Below are positions 1 to 9,812 of a DNA stretch of 64,000 nucleotides, in pieces; position 1 is the first letter of the stretch; each line of letters starts with the position of its first letter. Source of the DNA: Rhodamnia argentea (Eukaryota > Streptophyta > Magnoliopsida > Myrtales > Myrtaceae). The DNA lies in contig NC_063155.1 in assembly GCF_020921035.1 (NCBI RefSeq), positions 20,541,311 through 20,605,310 on the forward strand, in the 5' to 3' direction. Made by a program: the position numbers and the translations under genes. The notes below the pieces were generated by a model. It did no database searches and was not told the DNA's origin. It saw only the letters and a program-made list of their open reading frames with translations.

Positions 1-1250
1 AATGGGCTTCTCCCATCCCCACAAACAGCCTCATTAGCTAACGTGATAGGACCAATTGCCTGGGGTGCATCCGATTCTCTTCAACGTTTTCTTGAGTGTT
101 GAAATTTGATGGGTGAACTATGCAATGCAATAGTCAGAAAGTCTTACCAGAGGCTTTGAATTGTTCATACTGACAAAACTGAAACTTGGGTCATTATGCA
201 TTTGCAGGGGTTGCCTTTCACTAAACATTGAACCACAAAACATGCCCATTCTGCATTGAAGTGTCGCAAATACAATTGAAAAAACATAATTTAAACACAC
301 TTTGCAAAATTCCTGGCATCACATATTGGCACATATCTTTTCATAGCCTCCTTCCCAGCAACCGCCGTCGCCACCACTGCAAGCCCTCCAGCCACCCCAG
401 CTGATCTATTATAATAGAAGGAATTGAAGAAGTTGCTGGAATTTGAACAATGAGTTACCAGGTTGATGTATGGATTAGAACTTAGACAACCGATGCAAAA
501 GTAGAGTTTCTCCCCAATGGGGGTAGGGTATTGGTGTACCGTTATAGGTGTAAATAACTGAAGGGAAGGTAATAATACGGCGGCTCACAGTTTAACTAAA
601 CAGGTAATGCCTTCCTGATCTCAACTGAACGAATTTCGTCTTCTTAACACCGATCTACTTGTAAAGGCTATCATTTCTATAGTTATTTAGAAAGTAGAAT
701 ACACAATAAATCGCAGCGTGCAAAATAAAGAGCGGGAAAAGAGCATACCACTTTTCACCAATGTGGTAATTACGCTTACACCAACGCTGTATATTCCAGT
801 TAGGCCTAGTTAATTGGCTAATTGGGGTCACAGTACACTTTAAAGCATTCGTCATAAAGAAGGATTTTGTTAGAAAGTGATTTAGGGGCACGTTCTAATA
901 CACTGATTGTGAATTATACTTTGAATTGTTTTGCTAGAAAATCAAATCATTCATTGATCATCTAAAGAGCCGTACAAGAAGACACTATTTGTTGGAGAAA
1001 CGGGAGGACCGGGTTACACCAATCCTGACCTCTCCTGGAGTAGAGCAGAGCATAGACCAGGGGCGGAATCTCCCAAGGACAAGGCGTGAGAGGGCAGAGC
1101 AGAACATCAATGGCTAACGTGCAATGACTTTCATTGACAATGTTTTGAGAGCTCCAGGTCCTTTTCCGAGGTTGCTGGCAAGACGGATGGCCACTGCTTC
1201 AACTTTGACCCAAGGCACAAAAGCGCCAAACGCTCTGAGTTGGGGATTTT
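1..1250. repeat. Left edge of copy A of a ~25-kb tandem duplication; no gene seen
   Basis: By eye the first 560 bases align to 25.66-26.25 kb, with substitutions and small indels. Bases 655-1250 have relatives at about 26.6-26.9 kb and again at 31.2-31.5 kb. Several short ORFs open here on either strand, but none resembles a known protein and they are not kept between the copies. I read the stretch as non-coding, NLR-cluster flanking DNA. The true left border of copy A probably lies before the window. Confidence 0.6.
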
Positions 1251-1815
1251 AGTTGTGAATTTATACAGTTAAACTAGGGTAAAAGAAAAAAGGAGAAATC
1301 TCATCTCTGTTTTGCAACTGCTCGTACAAGACACTACCGGCCGATGGCATAACTGGCTCCCACAACGATATAAAGTGAACTTAGGCTTTCTAGATGGTTC
1401 CACAATCATGTTGATAGAACATCAGGAATACCATGGGAGCCCCGCGAACATGGACACTCAAGGGTCATGCTCCTCATCGAAAGAGGTACGTTTCTCATCC
1501 AAGCGCCAAAAGGACTTCACTCTTGACTAAAACGAGTGTTCACTTGACCTAAGAGGGTTGCACCTGGCCTCTAAGGAATGTGCACTAGACCTGAATGAGA
1601 GCGTGTATTATCATGGGAAATATGTCATTCACCGTAATAAAGCAAGTAATTTATCGTGAGGAGGGTGCACTTCGCCCTAAAGAGCATGCACCTTATTTAG
1701 AATGGGACTGCATTTGATTATCAACACGAACCTTGTAATTTCTCCATAAACAAGTATCTCTTCACACATTCTATTTAGCCGGTTCAAGAAATGAAGGGCC
1801 GGACAAACAACAAGA
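1250..1815. repeat. Intergenic block paralogous to 31.56-32.08 kb
   Basis: This segment aligns in the same orientation with about 31,560-32,080 of copy B. Shared words occur around the stretches near 1385-1430, 1480-1560 and 1650-1720. The short ORF at 1312-1530 is not preserved in the paralogue, so it is probably not coding. No gene is recognised. Confidence 0.5.
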
Positions 1816-1824
1816 AGTATTGTG

Positions 1825-2060
1825 CGTTCGAAGGGGAGGAAGAAGGAATCAAACGTCAGCCTCTCTCTACCCTCTTCACCATGTGCAGTTAGCACGCCCC
1901 ATGTGCAAAGCGTCGAAAAAACAACCATAACATGCAAAAAAAAAGGCAAAGAAAATTGGAAAGTAATATATATGGGGGAGAGAGTAATAAACAAATTATC
2001 CGTGCAAAAGACCAATGAAAACAGAGAAGTAAATATGGATTTGTTTCACTGGAAATATCC
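1825..2060 (+). repeat. MITE-like repeat, member 1
   Basis: The left end carries CCATGTGCAAAGCGTCGAAA (about 1901-1920), preceded by CTACCCTCTTCACCATGTGC. The body contains a run ending in TGGGGGAGAGAGAGTAATAA and then GTGCAAAAGACCAATGAAAA. The same order of words occurs near 2600, 3300-3600 (reverse orientation), 6440 and 32,090. No coding capacity is seen. It is a short non-autonomous repeat. The family type is inferred from length and terminal repeats only. Confidence 0.5.
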
Positions 2061-2594
2061 GCGACTAAAGATCTTTCACCGCAAGCGTAGAGCTCTCGGA
2101 TTCATTGTTTTAAACGGGCTCTTGTGGCAATTCCGAACATAAAGTAAGTAAATGGAAAAAAGTGATAAACAGTGCGATAAGTAAAGTGCAGGGAAGGTAA
2201 ATGCTTGACAAGATAAATTACAGACCAAAAGATAGATTTGTTTGATTGATTGATGATCTTTTATAAAGAGATGTCCCCGACTATTTATAGGCAAGTACAA
2301 GATAAAAGCATTATCAGCGGTTTCTTCATGTTTGTATTTTCCCAAAACTTTCGGATCTGCCTCGGTAACTGCTCTCCTTATCCCTAAGATAGTTTAAACG
2401 CATATTCAACCGCTCCACGTCACCGTCGGCGCTAGTATCGACATAATGTGTCTCCGACATTTTCCTTGAATCGAGCTTTGGTGCTGTATCTCAGCTGCCA
2501 ATATCCACATCTTATTGAGCCTTATGACTCCCGTGGGCTTTGCGATCAATTAAAGGCCCAAGCCGATTTTCGATGACATCGGGATTATAAAAGT

Positions 2595-2830
2595 GTGATT
2601 CCTTGGGTTGAACGCCCCATGTGCAAAGCATCGGAGTAACAACAACATAGAAATTACAAATGAAATAGCAACGAAATTTCAAGAGTAATAAATATGGGGG
2701 AGAGAGAGAGTAATGAATAAATTAATTCGTGCAAAAGACCAATGAAATTAGAATTACTTCCTGCCGCAATTTCCTTCTGTCGATGCTTTGCACATAGACC
2801 TGCAGCCAGAGGAATATTTCAAGAAAAGAA
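2595..2830 (+). repeat. MITE-like repeat, member 2, with inverted ends
   Basis: The left end has CCCCATGTGCAAAGCATCGG (about 2614-2633). The right end has TCGATGCTTTGCACATAGAC (about 2778-2797), which is its reverse complement apart from a few bases. The body matches member 1 closely. The interval between the ends is about 150-200 bp, as expected of a MITE. No convincing target-site duplication could be fixed by eye. Confidence 0.5.
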
Positions 2831-3289
2831 GCGCGGGTTTGGAACCCAACCTATACAAGGTGTTAGGTCTCGATCTTGCTTGATGGTGCCTCTCTCGATG
2901 ATTGTTGAGTCAACATTGATTTCGTGCTTGAGTTGGAGGGCCCTCCCTCCCTCCATCCATCCATCCATTCATCCATGGAGTCAAGTAATTTGCTATCGCA
3001 AATTGTTCCGCCGCCTATATCATCTGATGCTTCTTGTTTCTATGAATTGGTTCTTAGTCTGAGTCAATCTAGTTTTTGACAGATGTCGCTTCCTCAGAGA
3101 GGAAATAAAGAAAGACCGATCAAATCTTGAAATTTCTTCAATCGAAGTCCCCAAATCGGCCTTTGTCTATGTGCAAATTCTTTTTAAATAGACGAGACAG
3201 TCCGGAAACTATAGAATTTTTTCCGAAAATCCATCTACATCATTGGCCTCCGAGTCCATGTTGGTTCAGGGAATACCAACTCGAGAACT

Positions 3290-3545
3290 TCACCCTTCTT
3301 TCGATGCTTTGCACATGGGCCTGCAACCCGAGGAATCAAACTTTTATGATCCATATTTACTTCTCTATTTTCATTGGTCTTTTGCACGAATTAATTTATT
3401 TATTATTCTCTCTCTGTCTCTCTTTCTTTCCCATTGCATATTACTCTTCAATTTTCTTTGCTATTGCATTTGTAATTCCTATGTGGTTGTCGTTCCTTCG
3501 ATGCTTTGCCCATGGGGCGTGCCAACTGCACTTGGTGAAGAGGGT

Positions 3546-3576
<31 letters not shown>

Positions 3577-3610
3577 CTGACGTTTGACTCCTCCGCGTGC
3601 GCACTACTTC
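3290..3610 (-). repeat. MITE-like repeat, member 3, with (GA)n
   Basis: This is the same family as members 1 and 2, in reverse orientation. It holds TTCGATGCTTTGCACATGGG near 3300 and TTCGATGCTTTGCCCATGGG near 3498, followed by the family word that reads GGTGAAGAGGGTAGAAA. The two ends are in direct rather than inverted orientation, so this may be two truncated or nested copies. A pure GA microsatellite follows at about 3550-3576. The two overlapping plus-strand ORFs across this region are repeat sequence, not genes. Confidence 0.5.
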
Positions 3611-3639
3611 TTGTTGTCGTTGTTGTCTGGCAACCATTT

Positions 3640-3835
3640 CTTTAAACAAAAACCCAGACGACGGAGAAGAAAGAGGGGATGAGTATAGACCACAGGACTC
3701 CGTAACTTAACCTTAGTTAAGGTCTCAATTAAACACCATTCAATTTCTTGGGAAGCTACAAATATTTTTAAAAAGAGACTGGCCGGTGGCGTCAATCAAG
3801 ACAAGATGGATGATTTTTTGTGTTTTATATCTACT
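3640..3835. repeat. Fragment of a recurrent NLR-upstream block
   Basis: A block containing 'CCCAGACGACGG', 'GAAGAAAGAGG' and 'CTTAGTTAAGG' recurs at about 3.64-3.83, 8.74-8.90, 29.65-29.85, 30.98-31.04 and 33.55-33.66 kb, always on the same strand. Two of these lie about 1 kb upstream of a CNL gene. I take them as relics of duplicated CNL upstream regions. No ORF is kept. Confidence 0.5.
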
Positions 3836-5440
3836 TTACTCATTCAGTCACCATCACCAGTGTCTTGAGTCTCGGTTCTTTCCTTCACCGCTAATGGACA
3901 CACCTCGAATATATACTAGTCTTGGACCCACTCCTTGGCTGCCAATATTAGCATAAGGAAATAAATAAACAACATAGAGGTGAGCAGCAGGGTGAGGCAG
4001 GAAAACTTGGTGGAGATAGAGATGAAGAGGATGTGACCTTTAATTTACATAATTTTAGTTTTAAATCCTCTAGAAGTGGATGGAGCCATTTAGGGGTGAA
4101 TATAATGCCACCTTTTTCTAAACTTATTATTGTTTAAAAAAGACTTTGTTATCGAGTCTTTCTGGGTACTTGTTAAGCAATCGACAATGGAGTTTTTTTG
4201 AAGCTCTCGATGCATTTTCTTATTGTATTATGTGAATCGATACTTAGAAATTGATTTTTGAAAGTAAATATGCCTTTTTGACCAAAAAATCAAGAAACGT
4301 GGCCGAAGATGCTCGCTAATGATCCATTTTCACAAATTGAGCATTAATTTAGCAAACCTAGTGGACATATAAAATTGAATTTATATCGTTAGATCAGATA
4401 AAATCCATATGAGGCCTACCTTTTTCAATGGTTCAACAATTATCATTGGATCCATCAAAATAAATGGACTGTTGCCTCGAAGTCCATTTTTCAGTGTAAG
4501 TGGATTGAAGAGATGCACGCTAAGACAAAAGCCATCTCGGTCTAATTGGAGTACTTCGATGCTTAAAAAGTTTTTGGTTCACACCTTCATTTGATGCTGT
4601 TGTCCTGGAAATAAGAACTTGTGTTTCCACTCCATCAGGCGACGCGCTCGCGTAGAATCAGGCGAGGGTTGCTGGCCTTCCGGCCTAACATGTCAAAGTA
4701 AAAAAGAAAAGAAAACAACAAAAATTATTCACGTTAGCGCCAGCCGACCATCCTATGGCTTCCCCATTAGCGATTTCCGTTCAAAATTATCCAGATGGAT
4801 TTAATTAGCAAAACATGAAAATTTTTAGGACTCAATCAAAAAAATCAAAAGGTTTAGAGCTATATTGACAAAAGCGCAATAAGTTTAGGACTTTTTAAAC
4901 AAATTTCCTTTCCGAAATCGCTACGTAAACTACCTATTTTTTTTTTTTTTTATCTGTAACTACCTAACTTCTATGATTGTGTTTGGTCATCTTAATAAAC
5001 TTACCGACTTTCTCATGTTCAATTTTGAGTTTGAAGGATGATAAATCTTGCAATGTACCATACCACGTCAGGAGTACAATGAATATGGTCAAGTCTAAAT
5101 AACTTAAGATATGGAAAAACTGAGGGAGTAGAGAATCAAATCAGTCGGCAGTCAGAACATAGGGTCGATTTTGTCGGACTATTATCACTTATGTCACCCG
5201 GCGCGCTCCATTTGTAGAGATCACTAAGCTAGATGATTTTAAGAACAGTCATATGGTGCTTAGTATTCCAATTTAATAATGGGTCTGTGCTTTTTTCACT
5301 CCTCGTTTGGTTTTGACACTCCCTATCATAATGTCTTGACCATATCTCTATCCCTCTTTTTTTTTTCCCTCTCTCCATTTCTTTCCTTGGGGGTCTCACT
5401 TTCCTTTTCTTTCCACACCTTTAGTGTCCTACTAGCACCA
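3836..5440. other. Intergenic, no gene recognised
   Basis: AT-rich DNA with short unconvincing ORFs. Around 4805-4915 lies a piece of the fold-back family also seen at 45.1-45.7 and 54.6-55.1 kb (words such as GCGCAATAAGTTTAGGACTT). A poly-T run is present near 4938. Nothing else is identified. Confidence 0.5.
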
Positions 5441-5442
5441 GC

Positions 5443-5720
5443 TAGGGGTGTGCATGGTCCAGGCCGGTTCGGTCCTGGTATGGAACTGGAGACCGGACCA
5501 ATAGTCCCAATCCCCAAATTTTCGAGATCAAGGACTGGACTAGGATTGGATCGGATCGAGACCAGTGATCCGATCCGGCCCAGGCCCCAGTCCCGGCCTA
5601 GTGGGATCGCTAAAATCTAACCCTTAAAATACAATATGCTTCGATTGTATGTTAATTTACAATCTATACTCCCGGTTGAATAAAAAAACATGCTGGTCCA
5701 GTTTGCTCACCTTCATAATG
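5443..5720. mobile_element. hAT-like non-autonomous element remnant (CCGGTTCGGT type)
   Basis: The sequence begins TAGGGGTGTGCATGG (about 5443), continues with repeated 'CCGG' and 'GGACCGG' words, and ends near GGTCCAGTTTGCTCACC (about 5696-5712). This start is typical of plant hAT-type MITEs. A second piece ending in nearly the same word, GTCCAGTTTGCTTACCCC, lies at about 6190-6345. No clear 8-bp target duplication was found, so the assignment is tentative. Confidence 0.35.
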
Positions 5721-6187
5721 AAGGCGTGTCTTCACATAATGGTAAATTTAACAATAACATTGGTCTAACTTTTGACATAATAGAGATATATAAAGAATGA
5801 AATCAAAAAAACTTAGCTGGTAAAGACATACTAATAATGATGTTGTTCACTAAACAGATTCCACATACAAGCAGGTGTACGAAACAAAATACAGGATTAC
5901 TCATTGAAATGAACAACAGAAACGCATGAACAATAAGAAATTGCTACCACTATATTAAATTAATTGATTGAATCATTTCTTTCTAGAAAGAACATGCCAG
6001 GAGCATACACTCACCACACAATGCCTTGGAACAGACCATAATAAATTGGATATATCGCATTCATAATATTGAGGGGATGTTCGAGTTTCAAGAATGTACT
6101 GCCTAACAATGAAAATGGCTCGAGAAATGAACATTGAAAACAAATGAAAACTTCATTTTTTTTAATTGTATATATATTATTATATAT

Positions 6188-6350
6188 ATTATGGGTGGTC
6201 CGGTGTGCTCGGGTCCGGCCGGTCCGGGCCGGTTCCATCCACCTAGAACCGAGGACTGGACCGCCCGGTCACCGGTCCTATTTATTGGGACCGGGACCGG
6301 ACCAACCCTCCCGGTCCAATCTGGTCCAGTTTGCTTACCCCCTGCACCAG
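6188..6350. mobile_element. Second piece of the same GGTCCGG-rich element family
   Basis: It starts near 'GGGTGGTCCGGTGTGCTCGG' and ends near 'GTCCAGTTTGCTTACCCC', echoing the end of the 5443-5720 piece. It is rich in CCGG and GGACC words, against AT-rich flanks. The overlapping 133- and 141-residue ORFs on opposite strands arise from this GC-rich repeat and are not genes. Confidence 0.35.
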
Positions 6351-6439
6351 CAGTCCCTATTCCCTTATTTCCATTTTTTCGCCTCACACACCTTTTCATT
6401 CTCTCCCATTTTTTTTTTCTCAAAAAACATTTAAATGCA

Positions 6440-6765
6440 ATCAAACTTGATTCTTTCTCTACCCTCTTCACCATGTGCTGTTGCAGGCCGCCTGTGCAAA
6501 GTATCGAAAGAACAACAATAACATACAAAATATAAATAAAATTGCAAAGAAAAATGGAAAGTAATATCTATGGGAAGAGACAGAGAGAGTAATAATTTAT
6601 TTATTCGGGCAAAGCGAGCAACGAACGTAGAGAAATAATATATGAATCATAGAATTTCGAATCACGCTTCTTTCTTTCCATGCTTTTCAGATGGGACCTG
6701 CATCTGGGAATGGTGGAGAGGGTAGAAATGGAATAACGTTTGATTCCTTCTTCATCTCCTTCGCG
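6440..6765 (+). repeat. MITE-like repeat, member 4, with long terminal inverted repeats
   Basis: This is the clearest member in copy A. The left arm (about 6450-6515) reads through CTACCCTCTTCACCATGTGC to GTGCAAAGTATCGAAAGAAC. The right arm (about 6665-6745) is its imperfect reverse complement, with TTCCATGCTTTTCAGATGGG followed by GGTGGAGAGGGTAGAAA. The arms extend outwards to a shared GAATCAAACGTT-like word. Its positional counterpart in copy B is at about 32,080-32,345, so this insertion predates the duplication. Confidence 0.6.
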
Positions 6766-6769
6766 CAAT

Positions 6770-7188
6770 AATTCTTCTTGTTGTTTGGCTCCTACTTCTT
6801 GAAGGGCTATGCCAGGAAGATGGTCCGTCAAAGTGACGAAACCACGCTAACTGTCCATTTCAGAATATGAACTTTTGGCAACTTCTTTTTGGCAAGCATA
6901 TCATGGGAATGTGTGGTATGCGTGGATCTGTCACTGTGGCAAATTGTCTTCTTAGCTTTCTTCTTTCTTTGACCAAGGAACTATTTACAATAACTGTTTG
7001 TTTATTTAGTGGTCAAGTTGTGTCTGAACCAACTTCCAAACATTTCGACTAGTCCATCTCCTTTGGCCATCTTAAGAGGGCACTCCTCCATATTGGCCGA
7101 TTTTTATGATATGATGCCACAACAAAAGCTATAATTTTGTAATCTAGCCATTTTTTGTTCTAACAAGTCCATTTTCACACACTATAAT
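6770..7188. other. Intergenic, paralogous to ~32.35-32.90 kb
   Basis: No gene is recognised. The right half, including the CACACACTATAAT word that forms the target of the next element, aligns with 32.7-32.9 kb and with about 27.3-27.44 kb. Confidence 0.5.
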
Positions 7189-7813
7189 TAGGGATGTGCA
7201 ACCAGACCGAGTAGACCTTGGAATCGGACCGAACCGCCCGAAAAACCAGTCTGGTTTTTGGTTCCCGTTGGAACCTGTTGAAACCTGTACGATTCCCGAT
7301 TCCTGGTGAAGTCCTAACCAAAACCGGACCGCTTTTGGAACCGGTTTTAGCTATAGTAAAAAAAAAACCTAGTTTCTTTAAGTTGAGCAATATCTTTATA
7401 GATGAACGGCGAATGAAGTTTTATAATTTATGTTTTGTATTACGTGCGTGAAGTTTTTATCATTTATAATTGGATGTGATGACGTGCTTGGACTTTTCAT
7501 CGTTTATAATTGCATGTGATTGCATGTTTGAACTTTTTATTAGTTGTACGTGACTGCATGTTCGTCTTATGCATTGTTGTTTTTGGCGGATAGGGATTTA
7601 TGTTGTTCATCTTTTACTTTGAACCATTTTATTACTCATATTATTTTTTTATAAAAAAAAATGAAACCAAAAAAGGAAAAGGAAAACAGGTTCTCGGGTA
7701 AAACCGGAATAACATGGTAGATCCTAGGTTCTAAAAAGCGAGAACCGGTTATAACGGGGTAGATTCCAAGTTCCAAGTCTAAAATCTACCCACCCTAGAA
7801 CCGATCACCCTTA
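7189..7813. mobile_element. hAT-like non-autonomous transposon, 625 bp, with matching empty site in copy B
   Basis: The element starts TAGGGATGTGCA. Its right end, read in reverse complement, starts TAAGGGTGATCGG, giving short imperfect terminal inverted repeats. It is flanked by ACTATAAT (7181-7188) and GCTATAAT (7814-7821), an 8-bp target duplication with one change. The paralogous site in copy B near 32,899 reads straight through ACTATAATGATATGG with no insertion. The 8-bp duplication fits the hAT superfamily. No transposase is encoded. Confidence 0.7.
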
Positions 7814-8925
7814 GCTATAATGATATGGTATGAATAATTCAATATCAAATTCTATCTATTTGAATGGATGGTGGACATGTTGAAGTTAGGCAGCTTCTCT
7901 CTTCCTCCTGAGACAAAACTAAGCATACTCTAATATGATCCCTCGGACCACATAAAAGGAGGAAGCTTCATTATGGATATAATCATTTCCAAAAGGGAAA
8001 AAGAGAATGGAGCTTGAAGGTTTGCAATTTAATACGATCTTCGGCCACTGAATTTTTTGCCGCTAATGTAATGCGTAATGTATCTTACTGAGATCGAAGC
8101 TAGGCAACAATGACTCTGATGAAGAGAAAGTAGCAATTTTTTTCTGGCCATCACTTAAAGGTGATTTTGTCATCTAAGTCTTTCTGGACACTTGCTGACT
8201 GGGCAAATTTTACAGCTTTTAATGCATTGAATTGCCGTGCAATATGGAACTATGGTTAGGAACCATATAGTCAATGGTTATATGATCATATCGGTCCATA
8301 TAAACTAGGTTATATATTGATTTCGCCTTCCTATGATACTTTGAATGGATCGAGTTCACGAGGCTGCATCAATAAGAATGATGATGCCACGATCTATGTG
8401 ATGCATGACGATGATGGATGGGTGCAAAAAAGGAGTGGGAGAAAAATTGAAGGAACAGCCCTTTTCTGATTCCAGCCTTTGGTGTCTTTAATCATACCAA
8501 CTCATTCCCACGAAATTAAATCGAATGAAAGGAAAGAATGGTTGTGCCGAGGATGAGAAAGAGCAGAATTAGATCAAGAACGAGGAGAGGCGAAGAAGGT
8601 GTAGAGATTTGAATGCGAGAAAGAATGACGGAAAAGGGAGTATCAAAGAGCAATCCATGGAAAAAGAAACGCAGAAACTTTTTTCCGGAAACTTTCATTA
8701 TAAACGGTCAAGATTTAGCACTAGCAATTCAAGGATTTTAGAACCTTAAACAAAGACCCAGACGACGGGGAAGATAGAGGAGATGGTTATGGACCATGGA
8801 GCTCAGTAACCTAACCTTAGTTAAGGACTTAACTAGAGGACCAATCAATTCCTTGGGGAAGCTGGAAACTTGGTAGCAAATTGCTCCAAGTCATCATCGG
8901 TCAAATCTAAGGGTGCTTTCGTTTG
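7814..8925. repeat. NLR-upstream repeat block of copy A
   Basis: This is collinear with about 32.9-33.68 kb, and parts match 27.45-29.85 and 30.05-31.04 kb. Recurring words include GTTGAAGTTAGGCAGC (near 7878), GGAAGCTTCATTATG (near 7962) and ATCTATGTGATGCATGA (near 8392). The antisense ORF at 8516-8698 is not kept in the other copies. No gene is recognised. Confidence 0.5.
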
Positions 8926-8929
8926 AGTG

Positions 8930-9440
8930 AAAGAATTTTCGAAATATTTTTTCGGACTTTCACTCGCTTGGTTTAGCCAAAAACAACTTAGTCAATGGAA
9001 AATTCACCTACAAAATTAGAAAAATGAATTCCTAAATCTAAAGAGGTGAAAATACTGTTCGAAATTGCTCATCTTGAATTTTTTTAATACATTAATATTC
9101 AATATTAGTTAATTATTTATTTTTATTTTCTTTCTTTTTCTATTTTCGTCTCCCTCTGCCACAGCCCGTCGCTGGCCGGTCGCGGCAGAGAAAGAAGGAA
9201 AAAGAAAAAAGAAAGAAAAACTAAAAAATAAAAAGTTAGTTAAAAGTTCTATTTTTTTTCTTTTACCTGAGATAAAGTGATGAAATTGAAATGATTTTTC
9301 AAATGCGATTCAAGTACTAGAAAATATTTTCCGTCATATATCACCAAACAAAGAAAGACTAATTATTTTTTCGGTTTATTTTTTCAAAAATTAATTTCTT
9401 TTAAAATGAAAATTTCCCCAAATAAACGTATTTTAAATAA
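8930..9440. repeat. Fold-back (inverted-repeat) element, copy A
   Basis: The left part has words such as AGTGAAAGAATTTTCGAAAT. The right part has AGAAAATATTTTCCG and AAAATGAAAATTTCCCCAAA. A short GC-rich centre near 9150-9190 sits between T-rich and A-rich tracts. The outer parts are imperfect inverted repeats. The same element sits at about 33.69-34.20 kb in copy B at the equivalent place, so it predates the duplication. It is non-coding. Confidence 0.45.
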
Positions 9441-9812
9441 CAAAAAAAGACCGTAGCCGGCCACCTTAATCAAGACCAGAATAGTGAACTGATAAACAAT
9501 CAAGTAATACCAAAGGTGACCTATGAAAATGGGCATCTACTTTACTGGTCAGTCCCCACCATCAATATCTTATTCTCAATTCCCCAATCACCGCTAATGG
9601 GTGAAGCGTGCTGACTTGGTGAGATAGAGACGTTGGGGGAGGGCACCCTCAATTTGCATTACTTCGAAGTAGAGTACTTTAATGCATACAAGAATAAACT
9701 TTTCATGCTGGTGTCCTGAAATTAAGAACTTCGGTTTCCTCTCCGCTCAGTACACTTCGTTTCAACCATCCGAGCGCTCTTGCTTAATCCTCCGCCGCTC
9801 CCAAACCAAGCC
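9440..9812 (+). other. Immediate upstream region of the copy A CNL gene
   Basis: Aligned with 34.20-34.69 kb of copy B, this stretch becomes increasingly similar towards the gene and is nearly identical from about 9715 on. It presumably holds the promoter and 5' leader. I could not identify a convincing TATA box. An in-frame TTG at 9780 would extend the CNL by 11 residues, but the ATG at 9813 is the expected start. Confidence 0.5.

Noticed and set aside
3127..3645. 172-codon ORF with a hydrophobic middle
   Set aside because: It is translated MITE-like repeat plus a GA microsatellite. The same DNA in other members is not open.
6103..6535. Overlapping 133- and 141-codon ORFs on opposite strands
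   Set aside because: They arise from a GGTCCGG-rich transposon fragment joined to a MITE arm. Neither resembles a protein.
9780..9812. TTG-initiated 11-residue extension of the CNL
   Set aside because: The family's conserved N-terminus begins at MPIAELF, encoded from ATG 9813. TTG starts are not expected in plant nuclear genes.
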